A stretch of 64,000 nucleotides of DNA, from NCBI GenBank assembly GCA_043812795.1, contig JBDRLU010000033.1, positions 1 through 64,000 on the forward strand, in the 5' to 3' direction. The DNA is from JBDRLU01 sp043812795 (lineage in GTDB: Bacteria; Chloroflexota; Dehalococcoidia; Dehalococcoidales; UBA2162). The translations under genes and the position numbers were made by a program. Under the pieces are notes generated by a model. That model was not told where the DNA came from and searched no databases. It was given only the letters and a program-made list of their open reading frames with translations. Positions 52,083 to 59,869 of this stretch are shown here, piece after piece (within the stretch, counting starts at the first letter, position 1; every line of letters begins with the position of its first letter).

Positions 52083-52739
52083 GTGAGTAATAATTTGGGT
52101 GTTATCAAAGTGCTGAGCCAAACGCTTATGACAAAGAAAATACTTTCTCCGGCTATTCCTTATATCACGGTTAGCGTTGGTCTGTTTGTTTTTCATAATG
52201 CCTGGGTGGCGATTCTCAGCTACCACGTGGGGATGTTAATCATGCTCTTCTTGGCCAGACCCGGAATTACAGTGAAGCAGTTTGTTAAGAGCAATAATTA
52301 TCCGATTCCGGCTCTGACCGCCGTTGTCGGTGCTGGCGGGGGAGCGCTGCTTTACTTTTTATGGCCGTTCTTATTGATACCGAGCGATATCAGTGCTTAC
52401 ACCCAGAGTATTGGCCTGGTAGGGAGAGCGTGGCCATTGTTCCTAGTCTATTATGTTCTGGTCAACCCGGTACTGGAAGAATACTACTGGCGGGGCTATT
52501 TAGGCAGTCAGACCAGGCAAGTGACGTTCAACGATTGGCTCTTCGGCGGATACCATGTAATTGTCCTGGCCGGTAAAATGGGAATAGTCTGGCTCATCGT
52601 TGCCTTCCTGCTGCTATCCTGCGGAGGATGGTTCTGGCGGCAAATGAACCGTCTGAGCCAGGGACTATTGCCGTCCGTGGTCTCGCATGTTGCCGCCGAT
52701 ATTACCGTTATGCTGACTATCTACCACGCGCTCGGATGA
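52083..52739 (+). CDS. CPBP-family intramembrane metalloprotease
   Basis: A 218-residue membrane protein with about six helices and the CPBP motifs: LEEYYWRGYLG (EExxxR), GGYHVIVL with a His, and SHVAADI with His and an acidic residue. Members process CAAX proteins or bacteriocin immunity factors inside the membrane. The GTG start abuts AAGGA; a TTG 12 bases later has better spacing and is equally possible. No neighbour suggests a substrate. Confidence 0.78.
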   Translation: MSNNLGVIKVLSQTLMTKKILSPAIPYITVSVGLFVFHNAWVAILSYHVGMLIMLFLARPGITVKQFVKSNNYPIPALTAVVGAGGGALLYFLWPFLLIPSDISAYTQSIGLVGRAWPLFLVYYVLVNPVLEEYYWRGYLGSQTRQVTFNDWLFGGYHVIVLAGKMGIVWLIVAFLLLSCGGWFWRQMNRLSQGLLPSVVSHVAADITVMLTIYHALG

Positions 52740-52782
52740 TTATTTGAGGAAGCCCCAGCGCTTCTGATTTTTGAGGTAGTGC

Positions 52783-54258
52783 TTAAAACAGTCCTTTTAA
52801 AATCTTTCCGTACTTACCGAGAATCGTGCGGTGGAGTGCGGGGCTTGACTGAGCGACCGGGTACCATTCCTTCTTCCATTCAAAGGGCTGGCAGGCATCG
52901 ATAACAAGTTTGGAAGTGTATAGCGGTTTCGGCGGTACCTTGTATTTCCTTTTCTCCTCGGGAGAAACAGCGATGTCCCTGGAGGTAGTATTGCAATTTC
53001 GGAGGATTTGGATGGCGTGTTCCGGTTCAGCCCGCGTTACTATTGCCCAGATGACCTGGTTAATATCAGACGGGTCAATATCATCGTCCACTACTACCGT
53101 GTACTTGCAGGCACCACCCAGACGGACCTGAGAAGCAATTACCCCGACTTCCGTGGCATGTCCGGAGTACTTCTGTTCGATGGAAATAATTTGTAACATG
53201 CTGCCATGTCCGGCCTCAGGGCACCAGATATCTTTGATACCGGGGATTCCGGCGGCGTCCAGTCTATCCCAGATAGTAGTCGAGGAGAGGAAAGCGGTCA
53301 TCGGTGTCATTTCCTGGGGTGGGACGGAGGGGATGGCACAGGTGAGGATGGGGTTATCGCGGTAATAAACCGCCGATACCCGCATTACCGGTTCGGGTAC
53401 GGACTCGAGGCCGAGATTGGCGTAGTAGCCGTTTCCTTCACCGAAAGGGCCTTCATTAGCCAAGTCACCCGGCCGGCATTCTCCCTCGATGACTATTTCG
53501 GCGCTGGCGGGCAGAGGTAGTCCGGTCTTTGGGCCGGTAAAAATTTCTATCGGTTGGCCTTTGAGCATCCCGGCATAGTCGTATTCCGAGATTTGTGACG
53601 GAACTTTTTTGGCGGAAGCAAACCATAATGCCGGGTCAATGCCCATGGCGATGGCTACAGGCATGGGCTTGCCTCGGTCGAGATACTTTTCGTTCATGAT
53701 GAGGCTGCCATGCTGTCCTTCCAGAATATGAATAATCAGACGGTTGCGGTCAACTAACATTACCCGGTACACACCCAGGTTTACGTACCCCGTATCGGGG
53801 TCTTGCTGGATAACAGCGTGGCCGGTGCCCAGGTAACGACCGCCGTCCAGCTCATGGAATTTTGGCGAAGGAAACTTAAGCAGGTCAATCTTATTTCCGG
53901 TCATCTTGTTGGCCATCACCGGAGGCGAGGTCACCACTTTGGGTGGGATGAAATTAGATGCCTTGCTCTTCTTCCGCCAGTTCTGCATAATTTCTTTGCG
54001 TCCAATCCGGTTTTCGGGTAAACCCATCGCCATCGCGAGCCGGCGCCGTGAACTAATCTGGCCGAAAAGACAGGTATATCCTTTGGGATAGCCCGGAATG
54101 TCATCGAAGAGTAAAGCTGGTTGGGGAGTTTTGCCTTCATGATAGACCATTTCGGCAATGCTGCCCATTTCCAGGTTCCAGTCCACGCCGGATAAACGTT
54201 TCAGTTCGCCGTTTTTCTCTACCTGCTTGAGAAAGTCACGTAAGTCTTTGTAACCCAA
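52783..54258 (-). CDS. ubiD: UbiD-family prenylated-FMN decarboxylase
   Basis: A 491-residue UbiD-type enzyme. MGYKDLRDFLKQVEKNGELKRL at the N-terminus, GHAVIQQDPDTGYVNLGVYRV, the active-site EGPFGEGNGYY and the C-terminal WAIVTRAEP region are typical. It decarboxylates aromatic or alpha,beta-unsaturated acids with prenylated FMN supplied by UbiX. The start is a TTG after AAGGAGG. It is last in the ubiX/LpdD-like/ubiD operon. True ubiquinone synthesis is unlikely in an anaerobe, so an aromatic acid is the better guess. Confidence 0.88.
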   Translation of the reverse strand: MGYKDLRDFLKQVEKNGELKRLSGVDWNLEMGSIAEMVYHEGKTPQPALLFDDIPGYPKGYTCLFGQISSRRRLAMAMGLPENRIGRKEIMQNWRKKSKASNFIPPKVVTSPPVMANKMTGNKIDLLKFPSPKFHELDGGRYLGTGHAVIQQDPDTGYVNLGVYRVMLVDRNRLIIHILEGQHGSLIMNEKYLDRGKPMPVAIAMGIDPALWFASAKKVPSQISEYDYAGMLKGQPIEIFTGPKTGLPLPASAEIVIEGECRPGDLANEGPFGEGNGYYANLGLESVPEPVMRVSAVYYRDNPILTCAIPSVPPQEMTPMTAFLSSTTIWDRLDAAGIPGIKDIWCPEAGHGSMLQIISIEQKYSGHATEVGVIASQVRLGGACKYTVVVDDDIDPSDINQVIWAIVTRAEPEHAIQILRNCNTTSRDIAVSPEEKRKYKVPPKPLYTSKLVIDACQPFEWKKEWYPVAQSSPALHRTILGKYGKILKGLF

Positions 54259-54293
54259 TTCCTTGTCCTCCTTCGGCCACTTATACCTTTATT

Positions 54294-54686
54294 CTAATGG
54301 GAGCCTTGCCCGGTTAGAGTAAGGGAATGGGCAAATTCCTCGGCCAGTTCGTCTGTATTGTGCAAGATTTCGGCGATTTCTGTCTCGGTTATATTGTCAA
54401 TGTGTAAACCGGCGATGACGCAGGTCGCCTTCCGGGTATGCTTGCAAATAGCATAGGCTATTTTCTGGGCAACGGCGTCATCCTTATGGCCTGTTGCGGT
54501 TATTGTTGAGGTGAAGACCCGGCTGCTCTTGTCGTCAAACTGGCTTACGGCAACTGCTCCCATGTGGATATTCCGGTTGTAGGCGCAGACCAAGATATCG
54601 TGTCCCAAGCCCCAGGCAGTGAGATAGACTTTCGTTCTGCCCTTTCCTTTTTCCAGGCGGTAAAGAGGCCTTGTTAGTTTGTCCAT
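54294..54686 (-). CDS. Prenylated-flavin chaperone-like protein (LpdD family)
   Basis: A 130-residue alpha/beta protein with HMGAVAVS, GHKDDAVAQKIAYAIC, and CVIAGLHIDNITETEI, a pattern I associate with LpdD-like partners of UbiD decarboxylases. It would help load or fold the decarboxylase with prenylated FMN. Its place between ubiX and ubiD supports this strongly. No ribosome site is seen, and the ATG is 13 bases after the ubiX stop, so translation is probably coupled. Confidence 0.72.
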   Translation of the reverse strand: MDKLTRPLYRLEKGKGRTKVYLTAWGLGHDILVCAYNRNIHMGAVAVSQFDDKSSRVFTSTITATGHKDDAVAQKIAYAICKHTRKATCVIAGLHIDNITETEIAEILHNTDELAEEFAHSLTLTGQGSH

Positions 54687-54699
54687 AGCTGATAAGAGA

Positions 54700-55263
54700 T
54701 TACTGCTCGAATCCCGCCCAGCGCCGGGAAAGGTTATGTTTTATCGCCTGCAGGTCAAGGATTTTAGCGACCGTGTGGTCGACGATGTCATCGATAGTCT
54801 TGGGCCTGTGGTAGAAGCTCGGCACCGGCGGTAATATGATGGCACCCATCTCGGCGAGGCGGAGCATATTCCGGAGGTGCCCCTGATGGAGTGGGGTCTC
54901 TCGGGCGAGCAAGGTTAAGTTCTTCCTTTCCTTGAGGGTTACATCGGCCGCTCTTACCAGCAGGTTATCCGCGATGGAATAAGCGATGGCGGACATCGTC
55001 TTCATGCTGCATGGCGCGACTACCATCCCATCTCTTAAGAAGGAGCCGCTGGAGATACAGGCAGAAAGGTCATCAATGTCATAACAGAAACTGGCCAGCT
55101 TTCTGACCTCGCTTACTTTATAAGTTGTTTCGTGCTCGATAATCTGCTCGCCGGTTTTGGAAATTATCAGGTGTGTTTCAACCTTTGCTTGACGTAGCAC
55201 CTCGAGTAGCCGGATGCCGTAGATTGAGCCGGTGGCTCCAGAAATTCCCACAATAAGCGGCAT
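54700..55263 (-). CDS. ubiX: Flavin prenyltransferase UbiX
   Basis: A 187-residue UbiX/Pad1-family enzyme. VGISGATGSIYGIRLLEVL, the conserved APCSMKTMSAIAYSIADNLLVRAADV and RETPLHQGHLRNMLRL are intact. It joins a dimethylallyl group to FMN to give the UbiD cofactor. It opens the operon, with a promoter at 55297-55325. Confidence 0.93.
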   Translation of the reverse strand: MPLIVGISGATGSIYGIRLLEVLRQAKVETHLIISKTGEQIIEHETTYKVSEVRKLASFCYDIDDLSACISSGSFLRDGMVVAPCSMKTMSAIAYSIADNLLVRAADVTLKERKNLTLLARETPLHQGHLRNMLRLAEMGAIILPPVPSFYHRPKTIDDIVDHTVAKILDLQAIKHNLSRRWAGFEQ

Positions 55264-55296
55264 ACTTCCCTTGCCCTCCCGTTCTAATTAGTGCCG

Positions 55297-55325
55297 ATTG
55301 TATGCGTTTCATGATGTGTTGTCAA
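55297..55325 (-). promoter_or_regulatory. Promoter of the ubiX-ubiD operon
   Basis: TTGACA, 17 bases, TACAAT on the minus strand. It is back to back with the promoter of the DAHP synthase gene. Confidence 0.7.
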
Positions 55326-55373
55326 ACGGTGGGTTGTGAAGCGATGGATTCTTTGCTTCATACCATGGTGGAC

Positions 55374-55402
55374 TTGACGATTAAATCCTGTGCGTGTATT
55401 AT
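55374..55402 (+). promoter_or_regulatory. Promoter of DAHP synthase (leaderless start)
   Basis: TTGACG, 17 bases, TATTAT. The expected start is about four bases before the ATG at 55413, so the message is probably leaderless. This also rules out longer N-termini. Confidence 0.65.
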
Positions 55403-55412
55403 CGGTATCAAT

Positions 55413-56428
55413 ATGATAGTAGAAATGCGGACCGGGGCCACTAAACGTGAAATAAACGATGTGGTACAGAGGGCCAAGTCACTGGGGTTTGAAGTCCAGT
55501 TGAACCTGGGTACTGATAAAACAGTTGTTGCCATACTGGGCAGTAATACCGGGCAAACATCGACCGATATCTTCGGGGTACTCCCCGGGGTAGAAACGGT
55601 AACCCGGATTATGAAGCCTTATAAACTTGCCTCGCGCGAGTTCAAAGCCGAGGACACTCTGGTTTCTATCGAGGGCATCGAGGTTGGCGGTAAGCGCGTT
55701 GTCGTCATGGCCGGGCCTTGCGCCGTCGAGCGCGAGGAGCAGATGATGGAAGCCGCCCGGGTAGTCAAGAAAGCCGGGGCGAGCATCCTGCGTGGCGGGC
55801 TTTCAAACCGCGGACTTCTCCCTTCAGCTTTCAAGGATTAGAGAAGGTCGGGCTGGAACTGCTGGCCCGGACTAAAGAAAAGTACGGTCTACCGGTGGTG
55901 ACCGAGGTGGTTGACCCTCATGATGTTAGCCTGGTCTCCAAGTATGCCGATATACTGCAAGTTGGCTCGCGAAGTATGCAGAACTTTGCCTTGCTGAAGG
56001 CCGTCGGTAAGAGCAAGTGTCCGGTCGTGTTGAAGCGCGGATTTTCCTGTACGGTCACCGAGTGGCTTACTGCGGCCGATTACCTGCTGGCAGAAGGAGA
56101 CAACCGGGTCATTCTTTGTGAGAGAGGCATCCGAACGTTTGAGGACAGCACCCGCTTTTCACTGGACATTTCTTCTGTACCCGTGATTAAGCGGTTCAGT
56201 CATTTGCCGTTACTGGTTGACCCCAGCCATGCAGCGGGACATTATGCTCTCGTACCAGCAATAGCGAGAGCGGCGGTGGCGGCCGGTGCGGATGGCCTTC
56301 TTATCGAAGTGCACCCAAATCCGAAGGAAGCCCTGGTAGATGGTCTGCAGTCACTCACTCCTTCGGACTTTGCCCGGTTGATGGAAGAGCTTAAGCTGAT
56401 TGCCAAAGCAGTGGGTAGATATATTTAG
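55413..56428 (+). pseudogene. aroF: 3-deoxy-7-phosphoheptulonate synthase, frameshifted
   Basis: Two frames join into a type I-beta DAHP synthase of about 338 residues. The first frame has the small N-terminal regulatory domain (MIVEMRTGATKREIN) and VVVMAGPCAVEREEQM, up to GASILRGG. The other frame then gives FKPRTSPFSFQGL, PVVTEVVDP, VLKRGFSCT, and LVDPSHAAGH. One more G in the GGG at 55797-55799 would restore GGAFKPRTSP exactly. The enzyme condenses PEP and erythrose 4-phosphate at the start of the shikimate pathway. As all motifs are otherwise intact, an error in the sequence is more likely than decay. Confidence 0.88.
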
Positions 56429-56483
56429 TGCCGTAGGGGAATTTTCAATGGGGGGGAGATAATCTGCCTTTGTGAGTATAGCG

Positions 56484-56518
56484 AATCGGCGGGAGGAATA
56501 ATTCCTCCCGCCGATTTT
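56484..56518. terminator. Bidirectional terminator between DAHP synthase and E1 beta
   Basis: AATCGGCGGGAGGAAT (56484-56499) pairs with ATTCCTCCCGCCGATT (56501-56516), followed by TTCATTTT on the plus strand. It lies between convergent genes. Confidence 0.8.
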
Positions 56519-56537
56519 CATTTTACAGGGGTATGGC

Positions 56538-57524
56538 CTACACCATCTCTTTGACAGTTTTGACGATGTCCTCCACCTGAGGTACGACGTACTTTTCCAG
56601 TTCGGCACCGTGAGGCAGAGCGATATTCTTGGCGGCTAGCCTCTTGATGGGAGTCTTAAGGCTCTTCACCACCTCAGGGGCGGCTTCGGTGACGCGGAAG
56701 GCAATCTCGCCGGCAAACCCGCCCCGTTTCATGCCGGTATGGGCGATAAGCAGTCGACCGGTCTTCTTGACCGATTTCACGATGGTTTCTACATCCATAG
56801 GGACGAGGCTGCGGAGGTCAACTACCTCGACGCTGATACCCTGTTTGCCCAGGGCTTCTGCCGCAGTGAGAGCTTTGGCCACCATAGCGGCGTAGGTTAC
56901 CAGTGTCACGTCTTTCCCCTGCTTCTTGACAGCGGCTTTACCCAGCGGGACGATGTAATCTTCGGTGGGGACTTCTTCTTTCATCGTACCCAGGACCGAG
57001 CTCGACAGGTAAATTACCGGGCGATTGTCCCTGATGGCCGCTTTCATTAACCCTTTGGCATCGTAGGGGCTGGCGGGGGCTACTACCTTTAATCCGGGGC
57101 TATGAACGAGGAGAGCCTCGGCGGAAAGGGCATGGTCAGCCGTAGCGCCCGGGCCGCCGATAGTAGCGTGGATGACCACCGGGAGCGGGCCTTTATAATT
57201 ATGTAACTGGTAATAATTGCCCAACTTTAGAAAGATGCCATCCAGACACAACGGAAAGAAGCCAGTGGAGGAAAGAAAAGCGATTGGTTTGAGTCCCGTA
57301 AGAGCGGCGCCAATCGTCATCTCGACAATAGCTATTTCCACAATGGGAGTATTCCGGACTCTGTCCCGGCCGAAGGCTTCTATTGCCCCCGGCATTCCGG
57401 CAAAAATGCGGAACCGGGTGATATCTTCCCCCCACATGACCACCTTCTTGTCTTTCCGCATCTCTTCGATAATAGCGGAACCCATTGCTTCCTGATAACT
57501 GAGCATCTGAGTTTTTTCTTTCAT
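56538..57524 (-). CDS. 2-oxoacid/acetoin dehydrogenase E1 component, beta subunit
   Basis: A 328-residue E1 beta subunit. It has MGSAIIEEMRKDKKVVMWGEDI, the pyrimidine-domain strand TPIVEIAIVEMTIGAALTGLKPIAF, HATIGGPGATADHALSAEALLVHSPGLKVVAPASPYDAKGLM and the C-terminal domain VEVVDLRSLVPMD. With the alpha subunit it binds TPP and decarboxylates pyruvate, acetoin or a branched oxo acid. No E2 or E3 gene is nearby. GAGGAGG precedes the ATG; the alpha gene ends 27 bases before it. Confidence 0.9.
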   Translation of the reverse strand: MKEKTQMLSYQEAMGSAIIEEMRKDKKVVMWGEDITRFRIFAGMPGAIEAFGRDRVRNTPIVEIAIVEMTIGAALTGLKPIAFLSSTGFFPLCLDGIFLKLGNYYQLHNYKGPLPVVIHATIGGPGATADHALSAEALLVHSPGLKVVAPASPYDAKGLMKAAIRDNRPVIYLSSSVLGTMKEEVPTEDYIVPLGKAAVKKQGKDVTLVTYAAMVAKALTAAEALGKQGISVEVVDLRSLVPMDVETIVKSVKKTGRLLIAHTGMKRGGFAGEIAFRVTEAAPEVVKSLKTPIKRLAAKNIALPHGAELEKYVVPQVEDIVKTVKEMV

Positions 57525-57551
57525 TAAACTGTCCTCCTCACTCTTCTTTCG

Positions 57552-58541
57552 CTATAGGACATCGACTACGGCATCCTTCACGTAATCTTCATACTTGATG
57601 CGTGGAATCTTCATCGCCGCCTTAGCGGCCGCATCGAGCTCGGCTTTTATCTCCGCCTCGAGTTTGTTAACGTCCTTGGTGGTGAGTATTCCCATTTTCA
57701 TCAATTGTTTCTGGTAGCGCGGCAGTGGGTCTTTCTTCCACCATTTCTCAATCTCGCCCTTGGGGCGGTAAACCTGCGGGTCGCCTTCCATGTGCGGACC
57801 TAAACGATAAGTTTCAGCGGCAATAAAGCTTGGCCCGCCACCCCGGCGGGCTTTGGCGATACACTTCTTCACCAGGTCATACATGGCAAGAATATCATTA
57901 CCATCCACGGCATACGAGGGGATGCCATAACCCCTACCCCGGTCGGAGAAGTCCTTCAGGTTTTTATAGGTCTCACGTCGTGATGAAGTACCCATAGCAT
58001 ACTGGTTATTCTGTAAAACGAAGACCGCGGGCAAACCCCAGGCGGAGGCGACGACCATCGCCTCATGAACCGGTCCCCGGCTGGCGGCACCATCGCCGAC
58101 CATAATGATAGATACCTGGTCGGTATGTCTCATCTGAGCGGAGAGGGCCGCCCCCAAATAGATGGGGATATCTTCGCCGAGGGTATGGCTCCGGCCGAGA
58201 TTGCCATATTCGGGGTGGATATAATAATAAGTGCCATGGCCGCCGGCTTTTGGCACATCACGGTACATTTCGCAGGCGATGATATCCCTGAAGGACAGGC
58301 CTTTGGCAAAAAGGGTCAACATCACTCTGGTCCGTATCAGCAGGTAGTCATCCTTTCTCAGGTTGGCCATGATCGCCAGAGATATTGCCTCTTCGCCTCT
58401 CCCCGGGTGGACGCTAAACATGCCCTCCTTCTCAATGGCGGCCAAGTCATGCATTTTATCAGCGAGGCGCCGGGCAGTGAGTAGGTTCCGATACAATTCT
58501 AACAACGTTTTCTTCGGGATATTAGTCGTAGCTGCTTCCAT
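57552..58541 (-). CDS. 2-oxoacid/acetoin dehydrogenase E1 component, alpha subunit
   Basis: A 329-residue E1 alpha subunit. The TPP motif runs from IIMVGDGAASRGPVHEAMVVASAW to VFVLQNNQYAMGTSS, and HPGRGEEAISLAI and RDVPKAGGHGTYYY are seen; phosphorylation-loop residues of mitochondrial type are not. It forms an alpha2beta2 tetramer with the next gene. Promoter, leader peptide and terminator hairpin at 58597-58733 lie in front of it. The specific oxo acid is not evident. Confidence 0.9.
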   Translation of the reverse strand: MEAATTNIPKKTLLELYRNLLTARRLADKMHDLAAIEKEGMFSVHPGRGEEAISLAIMANLRKDDYLLIRTRVMLTLFAKGLSFRDIIACEMYRDVPKAGGHGTYYYIHPEYGNLGRSHTLGEDIPIYLGAALSAQMRHTDQVSIIMVGDGAASRGPVHEAMVVASAWGLPAVFVLQNNQYAMGTSSRRETYKNLKDFSDRGRGYGIPSYAVDGNDILAMYDLVKKCIAKARRGGGPSFIAAETYRLGPHMEGDPQVYRPKGEIEKWWKKDPLPRYQKQLMKMGILTTKDVNKLEAEIKAELDAAAKAAMKIPRIKYEDYVKDAVVDVL

Positions 58542-58596
58542 TTTCCCCTCCTTTTATTTTAATGGTTATGCTTTTAGCCCGTCTAATAATTGCTTA

Positions 58597-58651
58597 AGAA
58601 AAAATAAAAAGAGGCATTGGAATTTTATGAGAAAGATTCCAATGCCTCTTT
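58597..58651 (-). terminator. Attenuator-like terminator in the E1 operon leader
   Basis: On the minus strand AAAGAGGCATTGGAAT pairs over 16 bp with its complement (58636-58651 with 58608-58623), then TTTTTATTTTTTC follows. It lies between the promoter at 58705-58733 and the E1 alpha ATG, so transcription must pass it. It overlaps the leader peptide frame. Confidence 0.8.
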
Positions 58652-58654
58652 CAT
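58625..58654 (-). CDS. Nine-residue leader peptide of the E1 operon
   Basis: ATG with GGGAGA seven bases before it opens MKEALESFS and a TAA in the loop of the terminator hairpin. The leader at 61808-61834 has the same site and spacing (GGGAGRCGAAYRRATG). A translating ribosome would open the terminator stem. The peptide has no run of one amino acid, so the sensed signal is unclear. Confidence 0.45.
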   Translation of the reverse strand: MKEALESFS

Positions 58655-58704
58655 CCGTTCGTCTCCCTAAGCCTGCATTAAAAATAATTGGCAATAACAG
58701 CACT

Positions 58705-58733
58705 GTTATACTCGAACCGCAGAGTCTTGTCAA
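58705..58733 (-). promoter_or_regulatory. Promoter of the E1 operon, cassette copy A
   Basis: TTGACA, 17 bases ending CTGCGGTTCGAG, TATAAC on the minus strand. The second half of the spacer and both boxes are the same as in copy B at 61886-61914. Confidence 0.8.
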
Positions 58734-58775
58734 TAGTTTCGCTAAACCGGGTACCGACGAAACAGACCGTACCTT

Positions 58776-59762
58776 TTATACTTTTAGCTTCATTTCCCCG
58801 TTTTCGATGACGGTAACGTCATCCAGCTTAACATTTCCGCCCGTCATCAGAACATCCTGGTGAATCGTACTGAGTGTCTGGCCACCAATGTCATTATTCC
58901 GGCCACAGGCAATGTGATAAGTTCCGATGGTAGCGTAATCGGAGGCGTAAGTACCCCGTAGTATCTGGGACAGAATATGGTTTATCCCCAGACCTAATTC
59001 AGCGGCACAGTTGTTGGCATTTTGGTCAAGCGAAAGCGATTTTTTGAATCTCTCTGCCTGCTCAGCCATGTCAGACCGGATTGATTCGAGTTGTACTCTT
59101 CCCTTCTTCACTTCGAAACGAATTGGTTTTCGCAAGAGGTATCCCCAGCCTCTGACGGAAGCATCAGCCACCACCACTCCCTCGGTGCTGCCTTCTACCG
59201 GCGCAATAGCAGCCTCACCATAGTCGGGCACGATGCCACCCGATAACGGATGGATAGCAATAGCCTTTCTATCCTTCAGACTCATGGTAACATCAGTCCC
59301 GTAAGGAGTGGTTATCCTGGCTGTGTTGGCTTTAGTCATCATCTCCGCCAGTTTTTCGCCCCGTTTCTTGACAATCTCGAGGGCTTCGAAAGAAATCGGG
59401 TCTTTTGAATAATAGTCGGTAGCTTCGGTCGGTATCATGTAACGCCTGGTCCCGGCGGCCCGTGCTTCTCTTACCGCAGTGGTGTGGCCCAAGAAAGAAG
59501 CTCTCTCACTGATTTCCAGGACGATATTAGAGGCCTTAATCGCCGCGATAATATTTGGTGGGGGTTCCTGCCCGATATGGTCGGAAGGTTCCATCGTGGC
59601 GACCATCGTCTGTGCTCCCATCGAGCGGCATAGCTCATCAAGAACAAAGGCAATAGACCTGGAACGGGCGAAGGGATGGGTGGCAATTAGAATATTCTGT
59701 CCGGGTTGGATTTTGATAATTTTTTCTAGGATTATCTTGAGGTTTTCTCTTGTGTCAGCCAT
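58776..59762 (-). CDS. M29 aminopeptidase/NicX-like metalloprotein
   Basis: A 328-residue protein of the thermophilic aminopeptidase T (M29, COG2309) family, which also includes 2,5-dihydroxypyridine dioxygenase NicX. Seen are NILIATHPFARSRSIAFVLDELCRSMG, RITTPYGTDVTMSL, the metal-binding ELGLGIN, GTYHIACGRN and TIHQDVLM. It probably removes N-terminal residues from peptides or acts on a heteroaromatic ring. It lies 107 bases after a peptide-binding lipoprotein gene on the same strand, which favours peptides. Confidence 0.8.
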   Translation of the reverse strand: MADTRENLKIILEKIIKIQPGQNILIATHPFARSRSIAFVLDELCRSMGAQTMVATMEPSDHIGQEPPPNIIAAIKASNIVLEISERASFLGHTTAVREARAAGTRRYMIPTEATDYYSKDPISFEALEIVKKRGEKLAEMMTKANTARITTPYGTDVTMSLKDRKAIAIHPLSGGIVPDYGEAAIAPVEGSTEGVVVADASVRGWGYLLRKPIRFEVKKGRVQLESIRSDMAEQAERFKKSLSLDQNANNCAAELGLGINHILSQILRGTYASDYATIGTYHIACGRNNDIGGQTLSTIHQDVLMTGGNVKLDDVTVIENGEMKLKV

Positions 59763-59814
59763 ACGTTCTCTCCTTTAAACTTCAAATGAATTACACGGAA
59801 CTCTTATCGGGGAT

Positions 59815-59845
59815 GAGGGGCAGGAAGAAGTTGCTCCTACCCCTC
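59815..59845 (-). terminator. Hairpin after the second peptide-binding lipoprotein gene
   Basis: On the minus strand GAGGGGTAGGA pairs with TCCTGCCCCTC (one G-U). No U run follows, so it may stabilise the message between the binding protein and M29 genes and not end it. Confidence 0.4.
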
Positions 59846-59869
59846 AATTTCCTGTTTGCATCCTGGTGT

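Noticed and set aside
55302..55412. Longer N-terminus for DAHP synthase from an upstream ATG
   Set aside because: It would start inside the ubiX promoter and upstream of a consensus promoter whose start fits the ATG at 55413; the extra residues match nothing in the family.
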